Source: SAR86 cluster bacterium (GTDB taxonomy: Bacteria; Pseudomonadota; Gammaproteobacteria; Magnimaribacterales; Magnimaribacteraceae). From it: 54,572 bases of DNA. The DNA lies in the NCBI GenBank assembly GCA_022447065.1, contig JAKUUM010000013.1:1-54572 (forward strand). Reading direction: 5' to 3'. Both the position numbers and the translations under genes were made by a program. The notes beneath the pieces were generated by a model, which ran no database searches, was not told the origin of the DNA, and worked only from the letters and a program-made list of their open reading frames with translations. Positions 7,415 to 17,075 of this stretch are shown piece after piece. Position 1 is the first letter of the stretch. Each line of letters opens with the position of its first letter.

Positions 7415-8302
7415 ATGTTCAAAGAAGGTTTGTTAAAAGGAAAAAGGATATTAGTAACTGGAGGCGGAACAGGCCTGGGTAAAGAAATGTCTCGTTATTT
7501 TTTAAAATACGGAGCAGAGGTGCTTATATGTGGCAGAAGAGAAAGTGTATTAGAAGAGACTGCCAAAGAGCTAATGGAAGAAAATGGTGGAAAAGTAAAA
7601 TGCTATGGTCTTGATATAAGGGGTGCCCAAGATGTAGATGAAACCATTGAAGAGATTTTTTTAGAAGGCCCATTAGATGGCCTAGTAAATAACGCAGCTG
7701 GTAATTTTATTTCCAGAACCCAAGATCTATCACACAGAGGTTTTGACGCCATAGCTGGCATAGTTTTTCATGGAACGTTTTATGTAACGCATTCAGTAGG
7801 CAAAAGATGGATAGAGTTGGGGAGAGGAGGCTCAATAGTATCTATTTTAGCAACTTGGGTTTGGACTGGTTCAGCTTTTACAGTTCCTTCCGCAATGTCA
7901 AAAAGTGGGATACATGCAATGACAAAATCTTTAGCAACTGAATGGGGCCATACTGGAATTAGATTAAACGCAATAGCTCCTGGACCTTTTCCAACTGAAG
8001 GTGCCTGGGCTAGGTTATCGCCTAATCAAGACCCTAACGATGCTTCAGATCAAGGAGTCTATTCTCAAAATCCAATGGGAAGGGTTGGAAAAATGGAAGA
8101 ATTAGGGAACTTGGCAACATTTCTCATGTCTGACGGTTGTGATTACTTAACTGGTCAAACCATTGCTTTAGACGGAGGAGAGTATTTAACAGGGGGGACT
8201 TTTTATAAAGCTCTTTCTTCTTTGAAAGATGAAGACTGGGATGCTATAAAATCCACTATAAAAGCTACTAATGAGAAAGATAAAGCAAAGAGGACTGCAT
8301 AG
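7415..8302 (+). CDS. SDR-family oxidoreductase, 2,4-dienoyl-CoA reductase-like
   Basis: A 295-residue short-chain dehydrogenase/reductase. TGGGTGLG (15-22) binds the dinucleotide and NNAAGN (92-97) is the structural motif. Lys163 is in the usual place, but the YxxxK tyrosine is Ser159 in TVPSAMSKSGIHAM. This Ser-for-Tyr pattern, together with TGSAFTVPSA and APGPFPTEGAWARL, is what I recall from the mitochondrial-type 2,4-dienoyl-CoA reductases (DECR1), which help degrade polyunsaturated fatty acids. Position fits a lipid-oxidation role, with an aldehyde dehydrogenase 21 bp downstream. A generic SDR with another substrate remains possible. Confidence 0.8.
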   Translation: MFKEGLLKGKRILVTGGGTGLGKEMSRYFLKYGAEVLICGRRESVLEETAKELMEENGGKVKCYGLDIRGAQDVDETIEEIFLEGPLDGLVNNAAGNFISRTQDLSHRGFDAIAGIVFHGTFYVTHSVGKRWIELGRGGSIVSILATWVWTGSAFTVPSAMSKSGIHAMTKSLATEWGHTGIRLNAIAPGPFPTEGAWARLSPNQDPNDASDQGVYSQNPMGRVGKMEELGNLATFLMSDGCDYLTGQTIALDGGEYLTGGTFYKALSSLKDEDWDAIKSTIKATNEKDKAKRTA

Positions 8303-8323
8303 AAAATAATTTAAGGGGGAAAA

Positions 8324-9763
8324 ATGACTAATTCAACTATAACTGAAATGAAGAAGGTATTAGACCTTCAAAAACAGCTTCACATTCAAGAGGGGCCTCC
8401 GAGTGTACAACTAAGAAAAGACAGGCTTGATAGATGTGTTTCAATGGTGAAGAAATATCAAAATCCAATCATTTTGGCTCTGCAAGAAGATTTTGGCAAT
8501 AGAGATCCTGTAATGAGCGTTGCTACAGAAGTATTGTCTGCAATCGGTCCTCTTGAACATGCTAAGAAAAATCTTTCTAGGTGGATGAAACCTGAAAAAA
8601 GAAGGGCAGAAATCGCGCCCCTAGGCCCACTTTTAAGTCTAATGGGAGCTCGTGCCAGAATTGAATACCAACCAATGGGTACAGTTGGTTGCATCAGCCC
8701 ATGGAATTTTCCTGTAAATCTAGTATTAGCTCCAATGGGAGGAATCTTAGCTGCTGGAAATAGGGTTATGGTTAAGCCCTCTGAAATAACTCCTTCTACT
8801 TCTGCAGTTATGAAATCAATGTTTGAAGAATATTTTGATCAAGTTGAGATTGCTGTTTTCACAGGTGATGCTGAAGTGGGCGCTGCTTTTAGTAGTTTAC
8901 CATTTGATCATATGTTGTTTACCGGTGGAACTGCAATAGCAAAACACGTAATGAAAGCAGCTTCAGAAAATTTAGTGCCCATCACCCTTGAATTAGGAGG
9001 CAAGTCCCCAGTAATTATAGGAAAAGATTCTGATGTTGGTAGAGCTGCGATCAGAGTTATGCAAGGGAAAACTATGAATGCAGGACAAATTTGTCTAGCT
9101 CCTGACTACGCTTTAGTTCCTAAAGAAAAGGTTTCAGAATTCGTCGAGAAGAGTGTCAATGCGGTTTCCGCTATGTACCCTAGTTTGAAGGATAACGATG
9201 ATTACACCTCTATTATTAATGAAAAGCATTTCGATAGAATTCAAGATTATCTTAAGGATGCAAAGGATAAAGGCGCTGAGATAATTGAGATTAATCCAAG
9301 TGAAGAGGATTTCTCTCAGCAACCTCACTATAAAATTCCTCCTACCCTTGTACTTAATCCAACTGAAGACATGAAGTTAATGCAAGAAGAAATTTTTGGA
9401 CCTGTTTTGCCCATAAAGTCTTACGAAAAAATAGAAGATACAGTTGACTATATTAATACCAAAAATAGGCCTCTAGGGTTGTATTATTTTGGAGATAATA
9501 AGAAAGAACAGGATTATGTTTTAAAGCATACTACTTCTGGGGGAGTAACTGTGAATGACGTAATTTCACATATAACACAAGAAAACCTTCCCTTTGGTGG
9601 AGTGGGACCAAGTGGAATGGGGTCCTATCATGGTTATGATGGTTTCAAAGAATTCAGTCATGCTAAGTCTATTTATAAACAAACAAAAATTAATTTAAAT
9701 AAATTAGCTGGCTTGGTTCCCCCTTATAAGAGTAAATCTGAGAAACCTTCAGCTTCTTCTTAA
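8324..9763 (+). CDS. Aldehyde dehydrogenase, coniferyl-aldehyde dehydrogenase-like
   Basis: A 479-residue NAD(P)-dependent aldehyde dehydrogenase. The oxyanion Asn is N128 in SPWNFP, the general base E223 in TLELGGKSP and the nucleophile C257 in NAGQICLAPD. NAGQICLAPDYALVP and a C-terminal FGGVGPSGMGSYHGYDGFKEFSH are characteristic of the coniferyl-aldehyde dehydrogenase (CalB) branch, which also oxidises aliphatic aldehydes in many marine bacteria. GGGGA-rich leader (AAGGGGGA, just before the ATG) gives a strong ribosome binding site. It probably shares a transcript with the upstream SDR. The true substrate (fatty or aromatic aldehyde) is not determinable here. Confidence 0.87.
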   Translation: MTNSTITEMKKVLDLQKQLHIQEGPPSVQLRKDRLDRCVSMVKKYQNPIILALQEDFGNRDPVMSVATEVLSAIGPLEHAKKNLSRWMKPEKRRAEIAPLGPLLSLMGARARIEYQPMGTVGCISPWNFPVNLVLAPMGGILAAGNRVMVKPSEITPSTSAVMKSMFEEYFDQVEIAVFTGDAEVGAAFSSLPFDHMLFTGGTAIAKHVMKAASENLVPITLELGGKSPVIIGKDSDVGRAAIRVMQGKTMNAGQICLAPDYALVPKEKVSEFVEKSVNAVSAMYPSLKDNDDYTSIINEKHFDRIQDYLKDAKDKGAEIIEINPSEEDFSQQPHYKIPPTLVLNPTEDMKLMQEEIFGPVLPIKSYEKIEDTVDYINTKNRPLGLYYFGDNKKEQDYVLKHTTSGGVTVNDVISHITQENLPFGGVGPSGMGSYHGYDGFKEFSHAKSIYKQTKINLNKLAGLVPPYKSKSEKPSASS

Positions 9764-9795
9764 GAAATTAATATAAAAGCTTTCCTTCTTGGATT

Positions 9796-11040
9796 ATGAG
9801 ATCTTTACCATTATTTATAGCTATTAAATACTTAAAGGGTAAGCGAACAGGCTTTCAGTCTTTTGTTTCCAGTGCAGGATTGATAGGAGTTGCTTTGGGA
9901 GTTGCAGTTTTAATACTGGTGTCTTCAGTAATGAATGGCTTTGAAAGAGAATTAAGAGAAAGAATTCTTCAAGCTATACCGCACGCTTCTATAGAAGGGG
10001 GTATTGATATTAATCAGGTTCTCTCAGTAAAAGCCGTTTTAGAGGAGAATCCTGAGGTGCTTGCAAGCTCTCCTTACATTGAGACTCAAGGTTTGATAAG
10101 TTCTGCTAATTCTTTAAAAGGAATCTATATCTTTGGAGTAAATCCAGTTCTAGAAAAAAAAGTTTCAATTGTCAGTACTAAAATAATTAGTGGATCTTGG
10201 AATTCTATTGAAGAAGAAAAATATGGAATTATTATTGGAGACATACTTGCTTTTCAACTAGGAATCGGGGTTGGTGACATGGTGAATATACTAGTTCCAG
10301 ATACAACTCTTAGTTTAGCCGGAATTCTTCCTAGAACAAAAAGGTTCAAAGTAACAGGTATTTTTAGAATAGGTGCACCAGAAATGGATCAATCCTTTGC
10401 ATACATAAACATAACTAATGCTCAAAAATTACTAAGGATGAGTAATTCAGTCCATGGCATAAGAATAAAATATCAAGATTTATTTCAAGCTCGTCAACTT
10501 GTTTATCAGGACACTTATAGAATTAATGAAGTTCTTGGTACACAATTTAGCTCATCTAATTGGACAAACTCTTATGGGACTCTTTTCCAAGCTATAAAAA
10601 TGGAGAAATTTCTAGTTTTTCTTCTTCTTTCTCTGGTTGTAGTAGTAGCAGTATTCAATATCGTTTCTTTATCTGTTATGACTATCAACGAAAAAAGAAC
10701 ACAAATAGCTATATTAATGACTCTAGGAGCTAGTAGATCATTCATTCAAAGGATATTTATCTACTTCGGAAGTTTAATTGGATTAGCTGGTACTTGTTTA
10801 GGCTTAATAATTGGTTTAGTTCTAACTTATTTTCTGGGACCAATAATAAATTTCATAGAGGATTTATTAGACATTAGATTTTTAGAAGTTTATTTTATTA
10901 ATTATTTTCCTACAGACTTTAGATTAATCTGGATAGTTATTATCTGTTTAACTGCCCTATTTTTAACTGTTATATCAAGTTTTTACCCTTCAAGATTGGC
11001 ATCTAAAATCAATCCAGCAGAAGTTCTTAGATATGAATAA
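9796..11040 (+). CDS. Lipoprotein-releasing ABC transporter permease (LolC/LolE family)
   Basis: A 414-residue FtsX-like inner-membrane permease: N-terminal LFIAIKYLKGKRTGFQSFVSSAGLIGVALGVAVLILVSS is the first membrane helix, residues 50-260 form the periplasmic domain, and three more helices lie near 272-395. The MTINEKRTQIAILMTLGAS coupling helix contacts LolD. It pulls outer-membrane lipoproteins out of the inner membrane and passes them to LolA. Enterobacteria have two permeases (LolC and LolE), but only one is present here next to lolD, so a homodimeric LolF-like arrangement is likely unless a second gene lies elsewhere. The 3' end overlaps lolD by 8 bp. Confidence 0.9.
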   Translation: MRSLPLFIAIKYLKGKRTGFQSFVSSAGLIGVALGVAVLILVSSVMNGFERELRERILQAIPHASIEGGIDINQVLSVKAVLEENPEVLASSPYIETQGLISSANSLKGIYIFGVNPVLEKKVSIVSTKIISGSWNSIEEEKYGIIIGDILAFQLGIGVGDMVNILVPDTTLSLAGILPRTKRFKVTGIFRIGAPEMDQSFAYINITNAQKLLRMSNSVHGIRIKYQDLFQARQLVYQDTYRINEVLGTQFSSSNWTNSYGTLFQAIKMEKFLVFLLLSLVVVVAVFNIVSLSVMTINEKRTQIAILMTLGASRSFIQRIFIYFGSLIGLAGTCLGLIIGLVLTYFLGPIINFIEDLLDIRFLEVYFINYFPTDFRLIWIVIICLTALFLTVISSFYPSRLASKINPAEVLRYE

Positions 11041-11698
11041 ACCTATATTTAAATGTTCTGATATCTCGAAGACCTTTACCCAGGGTAAAAATAAGGTAGA
11101 AGTTTTAAAAGGGATTAATTTTTCTCTAGATAAATCTTCTAGAGTGGCAATCATCGGTCCTTCCGGTTCAGGCAAAACTACTTTTTTGAATATCCTTACT
11201 GGACTAGATACTCCTTCTGAGGGTAAGGTTTTTTACAATAATGAAGACCTTAATAAATTGGATGAAAAACAGAAAGCTATAATGAGGAACAAGGAAATTG
11301 GATTCGTCTATCAATTTCATCATTTACTTCCTGAATTTACCGCTATTGAAAATATTGCGTTACCAATACTTATCGGAGGTTTAACTAAAAATAAAGCTTA
11401 TGCAAAAAGTTTAGATTTACTAAAGAGAGTTAACTTAGAAAATAGAGCCAATCACAAACCTTCTGAATTATCTGGAGGCGAGCGACAAAGAGTTGCAGTT
11501 GCCAGATCTTTATCTAACTCTCCTGCCTGTTTAATTATGGACGAACCGACTGGAGATTTAGATTCTAATAATGCTCGATTGATATCTGATGTCATTTTAG
11601 AATTGGTAGAAGAATTTAAAATAAGTTTGGTTATTGCAACTCACGATACTTCTTTATCTAGGAGAATGGATAAAACATTTGAATTAGAGATAAATTAA
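11033..11698 (+). CDS. lolD: Lipoprotein-releasing ABC transporter ATPase LolD
   Basis: A 221-residue ABC ATPase that powers lipoprotein release. Walker A GPSGSGKTT lies at 42-50, the Q loop in FVYQFHHLLPEF near 91-102, signature LSGGERQRVAVARSL at 146-160, Walker B LIMDEP at 167-172 and the H-loop ATHD near the C-terminus. FVYQFHHLLPEFTAIEN is a typical LolD fingerprint. The start overlaps the permease gene by 8 bp and the stop overlaps the next ATG, so the three genes are translationally coupled. Confidence 0.95.
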   Translation: MNKPIFKCSDISKTFTQGKNKVEVLKGINFSLDKSSRVAIIGPSGSGKTTFLNILTGLDTPSEGKVFYNNEDLNKLDEKQKAIMRNKEIGFVYQFHHLLPEFTAIENIALPILIGGLTKNKAYAKSLDLLKRVNLENRANHKPSELSGGERQRVAVARSLSNSPACLIMDEPTGDLDSNNARLISDVILELVEEFKISLVIATHDTSLSRRMDKTFELEIN

Positions 11699-14532
11699 TG
11701 GAAAAAGTAGATTCATTAAATAGACCAAAACCTTCTGATTTAAAAATTTACGGAAGACTTTTGTCTTATGTAGTTCCTTATCTTCCACTTTTCTTAATAA
11801 GCATATTAGGGTTCGGTATATTTGCTGGATCCCAAGTTGCTTTAGCTGAATGGCTTAAAAGGGTAATTGATTATGTTGATAGTCCCACAGATGATATGAG
11901 GCTTATTTGGCCCCTCTTATTAATTTTAATAGCTTTAATCAGAGGCGCTAGTTTTTTTATCGGAAATTATCTCTTAGCATCAATTTCAAATAGATTAGTC
12001 CATGAATTGAGAACTGACCTTTTTAATAAAATACCAGTTTTACCTAGTTCATTTTTTGACACAAGAAGCTCAGGTCACTTAGTCTCAAGAATTACTTTTA
12101 ATGTAATGCAGGTAACAGGAGCTGCTACGAATGCATTAAAAATACTTATAAGGGAGGGGCTTCTGGTAATCGGGCTTGTAGCATATTTAATGTTTCTAAA
12201 TTTTCAATTAGCTTCAATTTTCTTTGTTGCTGCACCCTTTATTGCAATAGTTGTGGGGTATGCTGGAAGAAGATTAAGAAAGATAAGTGACAGAATTCAA
12301 ACTGCTATGGGAGATGTTACTCACGTTGCTTCTGAAACAATTAGCGCTTACAAGGAAGTTAAGGCGTTTGGCGGCAAACAATATGAGGTAGATAGATTTT
12401 TAAAGGCCAGTGATAACAACAGGAAACAAAACCTTAAGCTAGAAGCAACAAATGCCATTGCCTCTCCTTTAGTACAATTTCTGGTTTCTGCTTCTTTAGC
12501 TTTAATAACTTGGTTAGCCCTTGATCCAACAGTTCTATCATCTATGACTCCAGGTGGATTTGTAGCTTTTTTTGGAGCTGCGGGCATGTTAGCTAAACCT
12601 GTAAGACAATTATCAGAAATTAACAGCCAAATTCAAAAAGGCTTAGCTGCAGCAAGTGATATATTTGAACAGCTAGATGAAGAACCTGAAAAAAATGAAG
12701 GCATCTATGAAACCAATGAGATTCAGGGCTCGATTGAATTTAAGGATTTGTCTTTTTCTTATAATTCAGGATCTCCTGAAGTTCTCAAAAAAATTAATCT
12801 CGTGATAAACCCTGGTGAAACTGTTGCTTTTGTTGGTAGATCGGGAGCGGGAAAAACTTCTTTGGTCAATCTAATTCCAAGATTTTATGGAAATTTTAAA
12901 GGAGAAATAAATATAGATGGAATTTCTGTAGAAGATTATGAAATAAACAACCTAAGGTCTCATATATCTTTGGTAGGTCAGAATGTAACTTTGTTTAATG
13001 ACACAATTAATAAAAATGTAAGTTATGGAGCAATAGAAGAAAATTTTGAAGATATTCAATCTGCTTCAAAAAAAGCTCACGCTGATGAGTTTATACGAGC
13101 CATGCCAGATGGTTACGAAACCATAGTTGGAGATGATGGAGTACTTTTATCAGGTGGCCAAAGGCAAAGAATAGCAATAGCAAGAGCTATACTAAAAAAT
13201 TCTCCGATATTAATTTTAGATGAAGCCACCTCAGCGTTAGATTCTGAATCTGAGGAGTACATCCAAGAAGCCATGTCAGAACTTACCAAAGGTAGAACAA
13301 CTTTGGTAATAGCTCACAGACTATCAACAATTGAAAATGCTGACAAAATAGTCGTGTTGGACCAAGGAAAAATTGTAGAGCAAGGTCATCACAAGGAACT
13401 TTTAAGTAAAGGAAAGCTTTATGCTCATCTTCACGCAAAACAATTTAAAGATGATGTTATTTCAGAGGAAATACAAGTTTCTCAAGATTTAGAAAAATTC
13501 GACTTAGTTTCACTTCCTAAATCACAAGATCGTACTTCCTATCTAGAGAAAGCATGGTACAAGAAGAGTTCCTGGTTGTGGATCCTTTGGCCACTCTCTT
13601 TGATAACCAAAAAGATATCTGAAAAAAGATTAAAGAAATTCTTGTCAGGTAAAACAAAACCCTGGAAACCAGATATACCAGTTATTGTTGTAGGAAATAT
13701 CGTAGCAGGAGGAACAGGGAAAACACCTTTTGTAATTTGGCTAGCTAAGAAACTTACTAACTTAGGCTATAAGCCTGGAGTAATTAGCAGAGGTTATGGA
13801 GGAAAAGCAAAGAAATATCCTTTAGTACTAGATGAATCAACTAAGGTGAAAATGTCTGGAGATGAGCCAAGATTGATCTTTCATAATGCCAAGGTGCCTG
13901 TGTATGTGTCCCCCAACAGAGTTCAAGCAGCGAAAAGGATGGTTGAAGATACGGAATGCGATGTAATTATTAGTGATGATGGTTTACAACACTATGCCTT
14001 AGGTAGAGATGTGGAAATAGTAATTTTTGATGGTAGTAGAGGAGTTGGAAATAAACTTTGTTTACCCGCTGGACCTTTGAGGGAACCTATAGAAAGAATT
14101 GATTCGGTTGATTTTATAGTGAGTTCTCATACTACATTGTTAGAACAGGGCATAAAAGAAAATGTAATTATGAAATTTAAAGCTACTGAATGGGAAAGAT
14201 TGTCAGATAAAAAAAGAGTTTCCTTAGACTCTTGGCCTTTAGGGCGAATAGTTCATGGTGTAGCTGGAATAGGAAATCCATCAAAATTTTTTATTACTCT
14301 TAAAGAGCTTGGTTTTGAAGTAATTGAACATTCTTTTCCCGATCATTATCAATTTATGGAAGAAGATCTTACTTTTTCTTACCAACTTCCTATAGTTATG
14401 ACAGAAAAAGATGCTGCTAGGTGTCGTAAAATAATAAACAAGAATATTTGGGTTTTAAAAATTGAAGCAAATTTACCGGAAAAATTTGCTCTTCAGATAG
14501 CTAACGAAATGAAAGCAAAAACCAATGACTAA
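11698..14532 (+). CDS. msbA-lpxK: MsbA-LpxK fusion: lipid A flippase joined to tetraacyldisaccharide 4'-kinase
   Basis: A 944-residue protein combining two consecutive lipid A enzymes. Residues about 1-585 are a full MsbA-type half-transporter: six membrane helices, Walker [10 protein letters not shown] (380-388), signature LSGGQRQ (484-490), Walker [13 protein letters not shown] (around 504-515) and H-loop His540. After a hydrophilic linker (about 586-613), residues 614-944 are a complete Lpx[16 protein letters not shown] membrane anchor, [14 protein letters not shown]-loop (665-677), ISRGYGGKA and [17 protein letters not shown]. LpxK phosphorylates the lipid A precursor and MsbA flips the finished core-lipid A. 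In E. coli they are separate adjacent genes. No ATG or GTG and no ribosome binding site lies at the junction, so one polypeptide is expected. Confidence 0.93.
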   Translation: MEKVDSLNRPKPSDLKIYGRLLSYVVPYLPLFLISILGFGIFAGSQVALAEWLKRVIDYVDSPTDDMRLIWPLLLILIALIRGASFFIGNYLLASISNRLVHELRTDLFNKIPVLPSSFFDTRSSGHLVSRITFNVMQVTGAATNALKILIREGLLVIGLVAYLMFLNFQLASIFFVAAPFIAIVVGYAGRRLRKISDRIQTAMGDVTHVASETISAYKEVKAFGGKQYEVDRFLKASDNNRKQNLKLEATNAIASPLVQFLVSASLALITWLALDPTVLSSMTPGGFVAFFGAAGMLAKPVRQLSEINSQIQKGLAAASDIFEQLDEEPEKNEGIYETNEIQGSIEFKDLSFSYNSGSPEVLKKINLVINPGETVAFVGRSGAGKTSLVNLIPRFYGNFKGEINIDGISVEDYEINNLRSHISLVGQNVTLFNDTINKNVSYGAIEENFEDIQSASKKAHADEFIRAMPDGYETIVGDDGVLLSGGQRQRIAIARAILKNSPILILDEATSALDSESEEYIQEAMSELTKGRTTLVIAHRLSTIENADKIVVLDQGKIVEQGHHKELLSKGKLYAHLHAKQFKDDVISEEIQVSQDLEKFDLVSLPKSQDRTSYLEKAWYKKSSWLWILWPLSLITKKISEKRLKKFLSGKTKPWKPDIPVIVVGNIVAGGTGKTPFVIWLAKKLTNLGYKPGVISRGYGGKAKKYPLVLDESTKVKMSGDEPRLIFHNAKVPVYVSPNRVQAAKRMVEDTECDVIISDDGLQHYALGRDVEIVIFDGSRGVGNKLCLPAGPLREPIERIDSVDFIVSSHTTLLEQGIKENVIMKFKATEWERLSDKKRVSLDSWPLGRIVHGVAGIGNPSKFFITLKELGFEVIEHSFPDHYQFMEEDLTFSYQLPIVMTEKDAARCRKIINKNIWVLKIEANLPEKFALQIANEMKAKTND

Positions 14533-14710
14533 TATCGATCCTAAATTGATGGAGATTCTAGTCTGTCCTGTGTCAAAAAAATCTTTAATACAAAAAGGCG
14601 AAGAGCTCTTCTGCAAGGAAAGTAAATTAGCCTATCCAATAAGAGATGGAATTCCAATAATGTTGCCAGAGGAGGCTAGGGAATTAGAAGAACACGAGTT
14701 AAAGGGGTAA
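14525..14710 (+). CDS. Trm112-family small protein (YcaR-like)
   Basis: A 61-residue protein matching the Trm112 family: [15 protein letters not shown] at the N-terminus and [20 protein letters not shown] at the C-terminus. Eukaryotic Trm112 activates methyltransferases; the bacterial stand-alone version is always found near kdsB/lpxK but its role is not established. It overlaps the msbA-lpxK 3' end by 8 bp and its stop overlaps the kdsB start, so it is translated as part of the envelope operon. Of the Cys pairs that bind zinc in some homologues, only two cysteines (CP and FCK) remain. Confidence 0.9.
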   Translation: MTNIDPKLMEILVCPVSKKSLIQKGEELFCKESKLAYPIRDGIPIMLPEEARELEEHELKG

Positions 14711-15438
14711 TGTCTTTTTATGTAATTATTCCTGCCAGATATTCTTCAAGTAGGTTACCTGGCAAACCGTTAATGGATTTAGGTGGTAAGCCACTGATTC
14801 AAAGAGTCTATGAGGTAGCAAAAAAAAGTGATGCAAAAGGAGTAATCGTAGCAACTGATCATGAAGACATTATAAATTGTTGTGATTCTTTTGGAGCTTC
14901 CACGGTTAGTACAAGCACAACTCATCTGACCGGAACAGACAGAATAGCTGAAACTGTAGAAAAAATAGGATTGAGTGAAGATTCAGTAGTAGTCAATTTA
15001 CAAGGTGATGAACCTTTTCTAGATTTCCATGATATAAATAATCTATTTGAATTCTATATAGGTAATAAAAAATTTGATGTATGTACTTTGTATTCTCAAT
15101 TTACTAACCAAGAAGAACAAGGTGACCCAAATTTAGTTAAAATTTGGGTAGATAAACAAGGTTACGTTAAAGGGTTTTCTAGGAAACAAGACTATTTGGA
15201 AAATAACCAATTAGTAAAGGGAAGGCATATTGGAATATACATTTATGAAGTAGGATTCATCAAACAGTTTATAAAATGGCATCAAACTGTGAATGAGCAA
15301 AAAGAGAATCTAGAACAATTAAGAGCGCTAGACAAAAACAAGGCAATAGGTGCCAGGGAGTCGGTATCCAAGGTTCACATAGGTATAGATACTGAAGAAG
15401 ATTTAACTAAAGCACGATCTTTACTTCTCAATGATTGA
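14710..15438 (+). CDS. kdsB: 3-deoxy-manno-octulosonate cytidylyltransferase (CMP-Kdo synthetase)
   Basis: A 242-residue cytoplasmic nucleotidyltransferase that activates Kdo with CTP for LPS core synthesis. The N-terminus VIIPARYSSSRLPGKPLMDL (5-24) is the CTP-binding signature; VVNLQGDEPFL (around 97) carries the metal-binding Asp; the C-terminal EQLRALDKNKAIGARE region is typical. The length matches E. coli KdsB (about 248). It lies between the Trm112-like gene and murB, overlapping murB by 8 bp, as in other gammaproteobacteria. Confidence 0.95.
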   Translation: MSFYVIIPARYSSSRLPGKPLMDLGGKPLIQRVYEVAKKSDAKGVIVATDHEDIINCCDSFGASTVSTSTTHLTGTDRIAETVEKIGLSEDSVVVNLQGDEPFLDFHDINNLFEFYIGNKKFDVCTLYSQFTNQEEQGDPNLVKIWVDKQGYVKGFSRKQDYLENNQLVKGRHIGIYIYEVGFIKQFIKWHQTVNEQKENLEQLRALDKNKAIGARESVSKVHIGIDTEEDLTKARSLLLND

Positions 15439-16435
15439 TATAAAAAGAAACCATTCTCTTAAAAAACATAATAGTTTTTTATTTAGTTATAAGGCTCAAT
15501 TTTTTTGTGAAGTACATTCTGAAGAAGAAAGTCATGAATTTATAAATTTCTGCTTAAAAAAGAACTTGCCAATTAATATCCTGGGTGAAGGTACTAACGT
15601 GGTAATCACTAAGGACATTAAAGGGGGAGTTATAAAAATTTCAATTCCAGGAAAAAAAATAATTGGTGATGAAATTATTATTGGAGCTGGAGAAAATTGG
15701 CACGAAACTGTTCTTTGGTCACTTCAGAATAGTTTGTATGGACTCGAAAATTTAACTTTAATTCCTGGGACAGCTGGTGCGGCACCTGTCCAAAATATTG
15801 GTGCCTATGGTGAAGAGATAAGCTCAAGATTAATATGTTTAGAAGCTATCAACACAAAGAGTAATGAGTTAATTTCAGTCAAAAATGATGAATGTGATTT
15901 TAGTTACAGGGATAGTAAATTTAGAAAAGACAATGATCTAATGATTGTCTCCATTAAGCTTGGGTTAACAAAAGAAGCCAACACTAATACAACCTACAAG
16001 TCCTTAAATCAATTTCTTATTAATGATGATATAGATCCCACTAAGGCCACTCCCAATCAAGTGTGTAGAGCAGTAAATTCTATAAGAACCAAAATACTTC
16101 CTAACCACAAGAAAGAACCAAATGTTGGTAGTTTTTTTAAGAATCTGGTTTTAAATGAAGAGGCTTTTGAAGACTTAAATAAAAAATTAAATGATGTCCC
16201 TTTTTATAAAGACTCAAACAGTTCTAGGTTTAAAGTACCTGTAGCGTTTTTAATTGAAAAGGCTGGTTGGAAAGGAAAAAGAATTGGAAAAGTAAGAGTG
16301 TCTGAAAAGCATGCATTAATTTTGATAGCAGAAGAGTCTACAAGCGAAGATCTAATAAATTTTTCATCGTTAATGGTAAACGATATTAGTAAGAAACTTG
16401 GAGTAGATTTAGAAATAGAACCTAGTATTTTTTGA
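15431..16435 (+). CDS. murB: UDP-N-acetylenolpyruvoylglucosamine reductase
   Basis: A 334-residue FAD enzyme that reduces UDP-GlcNAc-enolpyruvate to UDP-MurNAc, the second committed step of peptidoglycan synthesis. INILGEGTNVVI (near 49-60) and LTLIPGTAGAAPVQNIGAYG form the FAD-binding core, PNVGSFFKN holds the catalytic Ser, and the C-terminal DLEIEPSIF contains the conserved Glu. The arrangement is that of E. coli-type (type I) MurB. The ATG overlaps the end of kdsB by 8 bp; the downstream exporter starts 2 bases after its stop. Confidence 0.95.
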   Translation: MIDIKRNHSLKKHNSFLFSYKAQFFCEVHSEEESHEFINFCLKKNLPINILGEGTNVVITKDIKGGVIKISIPGKKIIGDEIIIGAGENWHETVLWSLQNSLYGLENLTLIPGTAGAAPVQNIGAYGEEISSRLICLEAINTKSNELISVKNDECDFSYRDSKFRKDNDLMIVSIKLGLTKEANTNTTYKSLNQFLINDDIDPTKATPNQVCRAVNSIRTKILPNHKKEPNVGSFFKNLVLNEEAFEDLNKKLNDVPFYKDSNSSRFKVPVAFLIEKAGWKGKRIGKVRVSEKHALILIAEESTSEDLINFSSLMVNDISKKLGVDLEIEPSIF

Positions 16436-16436
16436 G

Positions 16437-17063
16437 ATGTCTATTTTCTTTACAGTTGCAATTCTTCATTTCTTCGCTGTAGTCAGTCCAGGTCCAGATT
16501 TTGTACTAATAAGTAGACAGTGTTTAAGGTATGGAAGAAAGGTTGCTCTTTGGACTAGCTTTGGGATAGCTATAGGTATTTTGTTTCATGTAGCTTTATC
16601 CTTGACCGGGCTGACTATTCTTATTCAAAACCAACCCACTATTTTTTGGTTTCTTAAATTGTTGGCTTCACTCTATATTGGTTATTTAGGAATTATTTCC
16701 CTGATATCCAAAGGTTCAAACTATTTAGAAAGCAAAATTCCAAATCCTGACAAAAGAGAATTAAAATCTATCACAACTGGATTTTTAACAAATGTTCTTA
16801 ATCCAAAAGCACTTATTTTCTTTATTACTGTTTTTACTTTAGTTATAGATCCAGACATGACAAGAATACTTAAGATTTCTTTGGGTATTTATATGTCTGT
16901 CGCTACTTACATTTGGTTTGCTTTTTTAAGCATTTTATTAACAAATCAAAATGCTACTAAGAGATTTAAAAAATTGATTCCTTGGGTAGAGAAGGTCACA
17001 GGTTTATTATTATTACTTATTGCACTTCAAATCCTTTTACAGCAAGATCTTCTAACTACTTAA
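16437..17063 (+). CDS. LysE/RhtB-family amino acid exporter
   Basis: A 208-residue membrane protein with about six hydrophobic helices. It begins FTVAILHFFAVVSPGPDFVLISRQCLRYG; the SPGPDF motif and following RxCLRYGRKVALWTSFGIAIG are diagnostic for the LysE/RhtB family. LTNVLNPKALIFFITVF (near 115-131) is the second conserved motif. Members export amino acids such as threonine, homoserine or lysine. The substrate here is unknown. It starts immediately after murB and sits at the 3' end of the envelope operon, apparently without a functional tie to it. Confidence 0.92.
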   Translation: MSIFFTVAILHFFAVVSPGPDFVLISRQCLRYGRKVALWTSFGIAIGILFHVALSLTGLTILIQNQPTIFWFLKLLASLYIGYLGIISLISKGSNYLESKIPNPDKRELKSITTGFLTNVLNPKALIFFITVFTLVIDPDMTRILKISLGIYMSVATYIWFAFLSILLTNQNATKRFKKLIPWVEKVTGLLLLLIALQILLQQDLLTT

Positions 17064-17075
17064 TTAGTAATTAAA

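Noticed and set aside
13440-13560. Frameshift or lost-stop artefact explaining the MsbA-LpxK fusion
   Set aside because: Both domains are in one frame with a sensible linker and no vestigial lpxK start in any frame; only read data could revive this.
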